From Cytospora piceicola (Eukaryota; Ascomycota; Sordariomycetes; Diaporthales; Cytosporaceae), in assembly GCA_023375675.1 (NCBI GenBank), contig JALQBC010000012.1, positions 682,001-746,000 of the forward strand: a stretch of DNA of 64,000 nucleotides, in the 5' to 3' direction. This document shows positions 1 through 9,617 of the stretch, in pieces. The notes beneath the pieces were generated by a model. The model was not told the DNA's origin, searched no databases, and was given only the letters and a program-made list of their open reading frames with translations. The position numbers and the translations under genes are program-made. Numbering within the stretch: the stretch's first letter is position 1; each line of letters starts with the position of its first letter.

Positions 1-1624
1 GATCATTACTTTTGTCTTTGGATGGAAACTGTCTCTCGTTGCCTTATTCGTAACTATCCCCCTTATTCTGGCGTCCGGTTGGTACCGAACTAAATATGAA
101 CAAGAGTTTGTCAAGATGTCAGCAGCCGTAAGTGTCTTTGTCCATAGGAGGCATCGAGCTATTCTCCTTCGAAATCACCGTTTTTCTACCCTCACCCTCT
201 GCTGCCTTATCACAGGGAGAGAGACAGACCCTTTACATACCCTGTGTGATTATACCCGTCTCGGAGAAGCAGAATACTGATGTCTTCCCAGGTCTTCGAT
301 GAATCAAGCAAGTGGGCGTCCGAAGCCATCGGTGCGTTTCGTTGCGTATCCTCACTCATCTTAGAAGACATGATCATCCACAAATATCAGCAACTCCTAC
401 ATGAGCATACAATGTCCGCCTACCGCAAGGCTCGCTGGGTGTCGATTATAATCGCCTTGTCAAGTTCGATATCCATGGCATGCCAGGCTCTCATCCTCTG
501 GTATGGCGGGCAGTTGCTCGCGAGCCGTGAGTACGGAGTCCTCCAGTTCTTCGTGTGCTACCGGGCTGCCATTTCGGGCGCCGAGTCCGCCGGGTCTGGT
601 TTCTCGTTTGGACCCAATGCTGCTCAGGCCACTGCTGCAGCAAACAGGATACTGAGCATCAGAGAAAACCGAGGGGAGGGCTCGGAAGACCAGCAACAGC
701 CGCGACAGGAGGGGGGAGAATTCGATAGAATCCCGGATAGTGATGATGGTGTTAAGATTGAGTTGCGCGATGTCGCCTTCAAGTATCCTTCTCGCGACAT
801 TTCTATTTTCAAGCACCTCAACGTCACAGTCGAGAAGGGGCAGTTTGCGGCACTAGTCGGGGCGTCTGGTGCCGGAAAGTCGAGTATCGTGGCCCTCTTG
901 GAACGGTTCTACGACGTTCAGCAGGGAAGTATCTTGTGCAATGGGAGGGATATCAGGTCGGTTGATGTTCACGAGTACCGCAAACTCCTGTCCCTCGTGG
1001 CCCAAGAAGCGACACTGTTCCAAGGTAATTTATCACCTTCCTTCAACTAAGCTCCAGGGTATGGTTACTGATGATAGCGGCTTTATCAAGGAACCATCAG
1101 GGAGAATATCCTCTTTGGCGTTCCTGATATATCAACAATCACGGATGCCCAACTCCACCAAGCTTGCCGAGACGCCGCGATCCACGACTTCATCGTATCG
1201 CTACCAGAGGGTTACAATACCGATGTCGGTTCACGCGGTGTGGCACTGTCCGGTGGGCAGAAACAGCGAATATCCATCGCTAGGGCTATTATCCGTGACC
1301 CGCAAGTACTACTCTTGGACGAAGCGACATCCTCACTGGACTCGGAGAGCGAGAAACAGATCACATCTGCGCTTCAGAAAGTGGCGAAGGGGAGGACCAC
1401 TTTGGCAGTGGCTCATCGCTTGTCGACCATACAGCATGCGGATGTCATCTATGTGCTCGGGGAGGGTACGGTGCTGGAGGTGGGAAACCATGCTGAGTTG
1501 TTGAGGCAGAAGGGAACTTATTACACCATGGTGAGTAATCATGCACACTTCTCAAACATTGAAAATTTGACCTTGCTGACTGGACTGCGTGATTCAGTGT
1601 CAGAGTCAAGCTCTCGACAGGTAA
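1..1624 (+). CDS. ABCB-type ABC transporter, 3' part only
   Basis: This is the C-terminal half of a multidrug-type ATP-driven exporter; the window edge removes the rest. Exons: 3-127, 292-1024, 1091-1530 and 1598-1624, all with GT-AG borders and consistent phase. The first two exons give the end of the second membrane domain (an FVFGWKLSLVALF helix, then a helix near ALILWYGGQLL). The second nucleotide-binding domain follows, with Walker A GASGAGKSS, the signature LSGGQKQRISIARA, Walker B VLLLDEATSSLD and the H-loop residue in LAVAHRLST. The last exon is nine codons and ends CQSQALDR, a C-terminus usual for fungal full-size ABCB pumps. It converges on the aminotransferase gene. The substrate cannot be told from sequence. 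Drug or metabolite efflux at the plasma membrane is a family-level inference. Confidence 0.93.
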
Positions 1625-2236
1625 GACTTGTATCGCATTGTACAACAGCCGGAAGGGTAGGCGAGTGCAAAAGTACGCCGAGTATATTCCACTCATAAAA
1701 TCAGCCAAGAGACGGACATGGCCAAACCACACAACTCTCAAAACTCAAATTGGAATATAGGTCTCTAGTGAAGAATGAGATCGATCATAGTATACTATAA
1801 AGTTACACTTCATATGCTTAGGCAGTAATCACAGAGTTTTTCGGCTTCATGGCTGTATCAGACGTTGTCGGCACTTCAAACCACGTGAACTGGGCTCCCG
1901 TCAGATGTTTCCTCGTATATCCCTTTTGGACTCCGAAGAAGAGGAGGGATCAAGTTTACAACAAACCAGGTAGTCAGCCACCTCCTTATTCGACGGCAGA
2001 CTCGTCGACGGCTTACTCCCATAGGCCACGGGATATGGAATATGAAATAAGGGTTGTGGGTGACCCTCCAACACCCTCCAGGAACAAGGATCCGACCTCG
2101 GTGATAATGCGCACGATTAAAAATAGCTTTCAGTTCCTAGGAGGTGCTTTATGTCTCAAATTGTCTGGCGCGGCTTTATCTGATGTAAGCCACAGTACAA
2201 TGCAGTTTATGGAACATTTTTGCGGGCCCCTTCAAC
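1625..2236. other. Convergent intergenic region
   Basis: This stretch lies between the stop codons of the ABC transporter and the aminotransferase. It should hold both 3' UTRs. An open frame at 1849-2271 on the plus strand has no recognisable domain and runs into the aminotransferase end, so I did not call it. Confidence 0.6.
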
Positions 2237-4208
2237 TCAGATACGATAGCTCGTCTTCACGGCCTCACTAAACCTTCGGATAGCCTCCCTCATATTCTCA
2301 GGAGTTGCACTCGCGAATGTCGCTCTGAAGAACAGGTCCTTGGGCGGCTTATCATGCTCGGCCGTGAACCACGAGCCCCTCGCCACAAGAACGCCCTTGT
2401 CGATACAAGAGTGGAATATCTCCTCTTCTACCTCAGGGATGCTGCGCTTTCCCGCATCGGGATGGAGGCTATAGTTGACCCTGAGCCATTGCTGTAAATT
2501 CAGTTATATCAGTAAGGAACCAGATCGAAGCCAGTAAATTGTGGGAGAGGTGGGTGGTAGGGTAGGCCCAGGCGATGATTCCGTTCGAAGTAACTCACAA
2601 ACATGCCAGCAGCCGGCGGGTTGAAGCTGACCACATCCGCCGGCAAGAAGTCCTCACAAGCCTTCAGGACCACATCACGACGCTTGGTATACTCGTGTCT
2701 CAGGTTCATTAGCCACCGGAAATATCCTTCATGTCCCCAGTGCTCATCGAGCAACTTATGCAGCATCACCTGGGACAGGCCGGCAGGTCCTTGGCTCGCA
2801 ACCTCCGCGTGGCGGATATACCTCTCGATGATCTGCTCCGACCCCGTAACCCAGCCCATCCGAGAGCCGGGGATGACTACCTTCGAGAAGGAGTCCATCC
2901 GCAAGACGCGACCATCGACGTCTATGCTCAGGAGCGAGGGGACGAGCGACTCGAGGAAGCTGTCGACCGAATCAAGAGCCTTGGTCTCGGCTGATTTGCC
3001 ACCTTTAACGTACGGCTCCATCTGTAGGAAATAATATGGCTCGTCCTCAATGATGAAGACGTCGTGCTTTTGGCAGACCTCATAGATATCCCGTCGTCTC
3101 TGCGCCCCCATCGTCGCGCCTGTGGGGTTCTGTCCCGAGGGCACCGTGTAAAGAACGTGTGGCTTCCGGACTCCATTTCTCTCCTTGGGGTCCCATTTCG
3201 AGAGGATCTCATCCATAGACGCGGGCAGGAGCCCCTCGTCGTCCATCCCGACGCCCACGACCTTGATTCCCAGCGGCTCAGCCGTCTCCAGGGCCGTCGA
3301 GAAGGCGAACTCGTCCATCAGCACGGCATCGCCCCTGTTCCTGTCACAGAGCATCCGGAGGGCCTGCTCCAGCGCGCCCGTGCTGCCTACCGTCAGGCAG
3401 GACCGCCAGTCCGCGTAAGGCGGGTGGAACACGAGCTCCGTGTGCTCTGTGACCCAGCGGATCATCTGGGGCGAGCCGGTCGCCTGGCCGTAGTTCAGGC
3501 CGATGGACAGGTCGTACTCCGCCTCTGGGTTTTCGCTGGCGTCATGCTTGCCGATCGTGAGGGTCTTCCCCGAGGCCTTGACGCTCTCTTCTGTGAAATC
3601 TGGGGGTACGGGGACCTTCATGGAGATTGAGTCGAAGGGGAAGTACTCGGGGCGAGGGAGCCCGCCACCTAGAGATATGAGCCCCGGCTTCTTCATGTAC
3701 TTGGCCGCCTGCTTGAGCATGCATGGGCGTCTAGCAAGAGACTCCTCTGATAGATGGTCTGGGATGTATTAGCCCTGGAGCATCGCGAACGGCGCGTTTG
3801 ACGAGAGGAAGACTCACGGTCCCATCTTTTCGCCTTGGGTTTTCCAGTCGTCTGTGCCTTCAGTCTCAGCTTGTATCACCTCGTTTGGAAAAGTCCAGAA
3901 GAGCTCACTGGTGCCTTGAACATATCACTATCAGAGGATGCTGCTGTGCCAGCGACCAGCTTTCCGGCTTTGGCTCGACGCTCTTTAATATCACTGATAG
4001 TCACGACATCTCTCACTTTCTGTACCGGTATGGCCTCGGAATCCGGTAGCTTTGCAGCGGTTCCCAATGACTCATAGGGCCGCTTTGGAGAGTTGTGTAT
4101 AAATTGCTGACCGCTATAGACATGAACGGCTCTGGGAGGACAGCTCAGGGACGGACCCGATCTCGGGACCAGCGTCCGGGCGGCTCTTAGAGCGGCTGCT
4201 CGGGCCAT
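2237..4208 (-). CDS. aro8: Aromatic amino acid / kynurenine-type aminotransferase (ARO8 family)
   Basis: PLP-dependent class I aminotransferase of the ARO8/kynurenine/2-aminoadipate group, 582 residues. Exons (minus strand): 4208-3909, 3851-3818, 3758-2599, 2491-2237. Family landmarks are KPKAKRWDH near residue 105, the substrate-side LISLGGGLP, the PLP-phosphate region VGSTGALEQAL, the invariant YTVPSGQNPTG stretch and the cofactor lysine in MDSFSKVVIPGSRMGW. The end is GMFQWLRVNYSLHP followed by FRATFASATPENMREAIRRF. The arginine-rich, acid-poor N-terminus (MARAAALRAARTLVPRSG) looks like a mitochondrial presequence. Reading straight through exon 1 meets a TGA, but a 57-nt GTGAGC...ACAG intron removes it and restores the conserved segment. 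Likely substrates are aromatic amino acids, kynurenine or 2-aminoadipate; sequence alone does not choose among them. Confidence 0.93.
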
Positions 4209-5244
4209 GATGAATTGTTGAGGCTGTAAAGTGGTTTGGGGTGTATATTGATATCGTACTAAAGGGCAGAAGCAGACAGAATATGTTGATTGAAGTCAAT
4301 TGGCAGGAAATTGGTTTATTGTTCTTGGTTGTCTCTTTATCTTTGTAAGAAGAACAAGTGTGACTGTTTGGCCGTAACTTAACTGATAGTGATACCGGCT
4401 GGGGACTGCGATAAAGGAGCCCACAGCCGCTGTTAACCGCCGCTACATGCTCTCGGTGTTGGCAGCCTTGCTGTACAATCTCAGTTAACCACTTCAAAAG
4501 ATGACAAACGCTGTTAGACTGAAGCAAACGTTAAGTGGTATGTTATAGCCTATAGGAGTTCCAGTCAATAACAGGTCTACCTTGTAATAGCCGATCACCA
4601 ATTAAAGTTTACCCACAGTCCGGATAACTATCTGGAAGGTGGATAATCTGTGACAACTGTTGTTAATAGGGTCTGACTCTGCCCTTAAAACTGGCAGGTG
4701 ACCAGAGTTGTTGTTATTCATAGTACGTAATGTGGCGCAAGTGAGACACGAGAGTCCGGCACGTGTTAAACGGCAATCGGACCAGACAATGAAGACAGAG
4801 ATGAAGCTGCTTGACGTATAGTATTGGCACGTAGTTTATATCTAATTCGCCTCAGGTGTCGTTACCCTAACATAAGTGGTAAAGTCTAGTGTCAGGCTTA
4901 CCAAGCTAGCATCTTATCCACTTAAGTGCCCCGGAACTATCTCTCTAAGTCTTAGCTTATGCCAGTATATTGAATTTCTGTTGGACCGGACTGATGTTCG
5001 GTCAAAGGAGAGTCTCGCTGCTTATTGGGGGGGGGGGTATGAAGCCTAACAATGACCGAAATATATTCCAGAACCTGGGGGTCGCACCATAACACCATGC
5101 AAAGCAACCGAATGACCGTGAAACCGATGAAGAGGAGAACGACCAATTTGGAAGCTGACCGAGACACTACCCTTCGTAGTTGACGTCGGGCCTTTCAATC
5201 CATCACCGTCCTCAATCAGAATCCCCTTGTTCCAAAGTTCCTTG
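4209..5244. other. Intergenic region
   Basis: Upstream of the aminotransferase start and downstream of the FYVE-RING stop; both genes are on the minus strand. A run of G residues lies near 5029-5038. No domain-bearing frame was found. Confidence 0.6.
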
Positions 5245-7201
5245 CTAAAATCCATGACTATCATGTTGATGTACCGGGCACCTGCCCGGGTTTTTAGCGA
5301 ACCACCGCGAGATGCACTCTTTGTGGAACCGACATAGGCACTCAAGCCTCGCCATCGGGACGCCAACCTCAAACTCCTCGAGACAGATCGTGCATTCCGC
5401 ACTATCCACGCAGTCCTTCTCAGTCGCAATGTATGGGAACATGCCCGTCCTTCTGGGTAACATGCTAGAGCCCTCTCCAGTGGGGGTCCCACCGTAGGTG
5501 CTGTGAGCCGTGATGCACATGTTGATATGTGTTTCCCTCAAGGCCTCATAGTTAGGGAGATCTTGGGCTGGCAGCTCGCGGTGGCAGACGGGACACTCGT
5601 CCTCTTCAGGGAGCTGTGGGGGGTCAGGTGGCAGTGGTCGTCGTTGGGCAGCGGCGGCTGAAGATGATGACTGCCCGGCTTCAAGCATGGAGCGGTGCCT
5701 AGCCGCTCGGTAACTCGAGGATGGCCCGCCATAGGTATAATGGTTAGGTGGTGTCCCACTCAAGATTCTACCTTGAGTAGACTGGTATGGTCGACTGCTG
5801 GAAGGCTGACGGGAGCTGCTTGGTAGCTATTTCAAGATGTGAGCCTTCTCCGTCTCTCATGTGAAGATCATGGCAAGGAATGTTGACGAACCATCGTAGC
5901 GCTTCTGATTCTTCCAAAGGCGTCATCTGCTCGGGTTGTGAAATATGAAGTAGGTCTGTTTGGCATTGCATGACTTGATCCATATCCCACGGTTGGGATG
6001 TTGCCGCTCTGTGATCGGCCATGACTGCCATTGGAACCAGGGGTCTCCTGATTCTGCGGTGGATTTATGTTGGGGTCTGGCACACAGGGGTTACATAGCC
6101 TAACCCTTTCGCCGCCACCTAGACTGCTAAAGTCCGCAAACCCGCCCTCACTGCTTGGGAGATAGGATGAATACCTTTGCACACCTGGTCTTGGCGTTCC
6201 CGGAGGCTGCACAATATACTGGTAAGGAATTGTAATGCGGTGGGGCGAGCAGCTGGCGCAGACTACCCTGCCACATTTTCTAAACAGACAAGGAAGGTTA
6301 GTGGCCGTGAAGTAAGAGTCAGTTGAGGTTGGAGTCCCGGTGAAGCATACCTGCAGTGGTGTTTCCTAACAAAGATGCTGAACTGGGTATGGCAGATGGG
6401 GCAGATGGTAACCTCTGCATCAGGCTGCCATCGAGGAAGAGCTACATCCGAGGGACCACCTGATTCCATGGATCTCTGCTGTTGATAGCCCCCCCTAGCA
6501 GGCTCAAAGTTGTTGGTGGATGTGCGCCTCCGTATAGGTGGTGGTGGTGATGGTGGTGTTCCTGGACGTCTTTGCCCTGAATTAGATGCACTGCCTCCAG
6601 ATAACTGAGATGACGAAATCGAGCCCGATGCTGAATTTGGGAGATTAGGTAGAGCACGCTCCAAGTGTGGGTTAGAAGTCGACGGTCCTGCTCGAACAAC
6701 AGGCTCTGGAGACTCGCTGGTGAGATCGATGACCTCTCTCTCCTGCCTGAGTTCCGGGCTGCCATTCTCTATAGCGTCTCTGGGCACAGCTGCCCCTGAA
6801 ACAAGGCGGTGGGCACTGGCGTGACCGGCCTCTGGAGATGGTGTTGTCAGATCGACCACGTTGTGATGTGAATTTTCCAAGGCCTCGGGGGCTTCTTCAT
6901 CCACCTCTAGAACTTCTGCTCCGCCTTCACTCACAGACGAGGCTTCATTAGAAGAGTAATCCTCGTGTTCCTCGTCCTCATCATTGCCCTCGTCCTCCTC
7001 ATCCTCGACCTCTTCGTCGACATCTTCCGATACCGAAGCTTCCGACCTCGCTCTCTCTATTTGGTGGGTCGGACAATCGAAGTATCTCGAGCACTCCTGG
7101 TCATAGAATCTCGTGTTCCTGTAAGGGCAGACACGAGGGTTGTTGCTGTTATCGTGTAGTGCTTCCGAAGGCAAGTCGGAAGTGTAGTCGGGTGATGACA
7201 T
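5245..7201 (-). CDS. FYVE and RING finger protein, probable E3 ubiquitin ligase (Pib1-like)
   Basis: A 599-residue protein in three exons (7201-6351, 6279-5892, 5805-5245). The N-terminal half is low complexity and very acidic (VDEEVEDEEDEGNDEDEEHED). It carries two hydrophobic-core motifs followed by acidic or serine residues, VVDLTTPS and VIDLTSESPE, that match SUMO-interaction motifs. Around residue 275 the first intron splits a FYVE-type zinc finger: CPICHTQF, then RKHHCRKCGRVVCASCS, then RLCNPC. The C-terminus is a RING: CTICLEEF, LECLCRFHKECI, CPVH. The CLC-x-x-H arrangement with a final histidine is the form known in Pib1 and ZNRF ligases, so it is not a degenerate finger. FYVE domains bind phosphatidylinositol 3-phosphate, so action at endosomes or vacuoles is expected. 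A SUMO link is inference. Confidence 0.88.
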
Positions 7202-8083
7202 CTGGCCAGCCCTCTAGAGTTGGGGGGAGGGTAAATGCAGGAGAGTGTTGTTTGTTAAATGGTTTGGTTGGAAGGTGGCTTGGTCTGAAGTTGGAGGAAT
7301 GTTGCGACGACGAGAGGAGGAGGTTGGAATTCGAGGTGGCGTCGGTGTCGAAGGAGAAGCAGAGGCAGGCAGGAGATAGGATGGGAGGGGGCGACGCATG
7401 GGAAGCTAATCGGCCAGTACTTGGTCAGTGTCCTTGCTCCTCACATTTTCTAGACAGGAGCAGAGACACTCACTCGGCTGCTGTTTGCAGGTGAAAAGCA
7501 GATTGTAAGGAGCAGGTATGTAGCCTTGTAAGTAGGCAAGGCTGTGGGGTGGTATGTCTGCTGTATCGAGGGCTGAGGGGCAATGTTAATGGTGGATGTT
7601 TCGGCGTTTAAGCGAGGCGTGACCCTATTGCCATTGCCGTCGCGAGTCACCACTGCCCAACAGTCGAGACGACTCTCTTATCAGTTCGCTTATCTTGAGC
7701 TTGAGTACGGGTCCTCCCGTCACGGTACGTTTATAGTGCGGTTACGGCACGATAGCGCACGCTATCCTCACTAGACCGACTTCTCTTGTCGGCCCTGAAC
7801 CTTGTACAAATAAATAGCATGTGTTACATACACTGTTGGGTTCGTTCCAAATGCTCCAACATTGCCTGCCCAGGTGGTCAGGAGCATACACGTGAACAGC
7901 TCCCAGAAACCAATGCGACCAGGAGGAGGCTGGCTTCGATAAGTCGGTTGATGTACTTTGAAATTCGTTCACCAGTCACGATAGTATTCCTCAACTGGTT
8001 GGGCAGCTTCTGCTAATATGTCTTGGCCTGCACATCTTTGGTCGACCTGACTGACGGCTATGGGAGAAAGAAGGTTCACCTGC
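7202..8083. other. Intergenic region, promoter of the FYVE-RING gene
   Basis: On the minus strand 7214-7400 is rich in CT and CCTCC-like pyrimidine runs, typical of a fungal 5' leader just before the ATG at 7201. Nothing else was recognised up to the cupin stop. Confidence 0.5.
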
Positions 8084-8650
8084 TCAGTTACCGGATGGAA
8101 CAACATCGCCCATTCCAACACCATAATCCTCACCCAGCTTCTTACCCCCGATCTCGATAGGCTTCGCCTCCTGGAGAACATACAGCATCCGTCCCCATTC
8201 CGTCTTGCTCCTGTTCCTCCACATATGATTCGTCCCCCTCTGGATGCTCACATCCCCCCTCTTCATGACCCTCGACTCCCCAGAATCAAGCACCAGCTCG
8301 ATCTCCCCCTCGAGCACCACTCCGTAGTCGATGCTCACGGTCCTGTGCATAGGCGAGTCGCCGCCGGGGCAGATGTCGACGATTCGGCAGATAGAACCAC
8401 CCGGGAGGACGATCCCGGGAGGGCTTGACAGGTACTTGGAGTAGGCGGCGACGTCGGCATTGTCGGAGAAGTCGGCGGGCGTCTGGGTCGTTGTGTAGGT
8501 CAGGTAGAACGTGTCGCCATTCTCGATCGTCTTTCCCGGGATGGGCTCGGGGATCGAGGTGTTGAATACGGCGAGACCTTGGTCATTGTGGTCCGTAATG
8601 AAGCGGTTAGGTTGCCGGGGTCGCGAGCTCTGGGCGCTGGGGTCTGCCAT
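8084..8650 (-). CDS. Cupin-fold protein
   Basis: Single-exon gene for a 188-residue small cupin. Motif 1 reads MHRTVSIDYGVVLEGEIEL and motif 2 is around KRGDVSIQRGTNHMWRN. Both match a family of single-domain fungal and bacterial cupins of unknown reaction, in which the usual HxH pair of motif 1 is H-R-T. With His, Glu and the motif 2 His present a metal could still be bound, but the set is not the classical 3-His/1-Glu site. It has no signal peptide and is probably cytosolic. It lies beside a flavin monooxygenase/decarboxylase fusion, an SDR and an MFS pump. Such cupins are often accessory enzymes in fungal small-molecule pathways, so a role there is an inference from context. Confidence 0.85.
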   Translation of the reverse strand: MADPSAQSSRPRQPNRFITDHNDQGLAVFNTSIPEPIPGKTIENGDTFYLTYTTTQTPADFSDNADVAAYSKYLSSPPGIVLPGGSICRIVDICPGGDSPMHRTVSIDYGVVLEGEIELVLDSGESRVMKRGDVSIQRGTNHMWRNRSKTEWGRMLYVLQEAKPIEIGGKKLGEDYGVGMGDVVPSGN

Positions 8651-9617
8651 CTTGACGGGTTATAGATGGTCTTCTCCACGAGGGAGAGTTGAGTACGTCG
8701 AGGTCGTTCTCGCTCGACGGGTCTATTTGTCTCCGCAAGAGCAATACCTTCTTGCGAATACAATGGATGGTAAAGTAGGAGTCGCGGGGGAGACGGGGTG
8801 GGCAGCAAGTCGGCTGTCCGAGAGCGAACGCTGTTCCCAGGGCAAGTTGCTCGGTTTCAGTACTACCGGAGCTTGAGTATGCCCCTCTCAACTTGACGAC
8901 ACCACATCTCCGATATAAACAAGACAGAAGATGCCCCAACGAAAGCTTCCGGAAGAGACGGATTCCCCCACATCCCAACTTCTTGTGAGGATCATCATCG
9001 TCATTATCATCACCACCACCGGAAGCAGCTCGGAATGTGGAGGAGGGGAACATACAACCATGCATAATGCGGGGCCGAGTGATTCAGGGGCCGGGATGAG
9101 TGATAACCACCTTCCCCAGATTATTATCATACTTCTCTCCGAGACATGTGGAGCAGGTCTTCGAAGGTGGATGCACGGATCCGTATGGTGTGTCATCGGG
9201 CTCCTTGATGCGAGGACCTGTTCGTGGGTTCTGATTTGGTATACTTCCCCACAGAGAGATGGTGGATGAGGCTGACCACCTTCCCATCAAGGCCTGTGTG
9301 GTAAACATGACATGTGGTTCGAACGGAACCCTTTGAGGTCAAGCATTATGGTCTGTTTCAAACGCGCGTAGACGACGATAATACCCGAAGAAAGAGCACT
9401 AATCGGGTCCAATTGATTGAGTCAAGATTTGCATTTCATTCATCATAGAAGCAGTATGCACAAGACACTGAGAATCTATACGAGCCCAAACGGAACCGCC
9501 ACCAAGCCAGGAGCATGGAATCCAGACCAACAAGAACTCGCACGCCTTTCCAAACTCCATTGTGAGAGATCGTACCCCCCTATTACCACGCCCGGGTGAC
9601 GGGGCCACGACAGACCC
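8651..9617. other. Intergenic region
   Basis: Promoter region of the cupin and 3' region of the fusion gene. It includes a short CATCAT-type triplet run at about 8990-9015. No supported gene. Confidence 0.5.

Noticed and set aside
1849..2271. 140-codon plus-strand frame after the ABC transporter
   Set aside because: No domain, poor start context, and it overlaps the aminotransferase 3' end on the other strand. Kept only as intergenic.
3064..3630. 188-codon plus-strand frame
   Set aside because: Antisense shadow of the main aminotransferase exon.
3876..3912. In-frame TGA in the aminotransferase, apparent nonsense mutation
   Set aside because: A 57-nt GTGAGC...CACAG intron (3852-3908) removes it and restores the conserved KPKAKRWDH region in frame.
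9300..9330. GGTTCGAAC resembling a tRNA T-loop
   Set aside because: No acceptor stem or anticodon arm can be folded around it.
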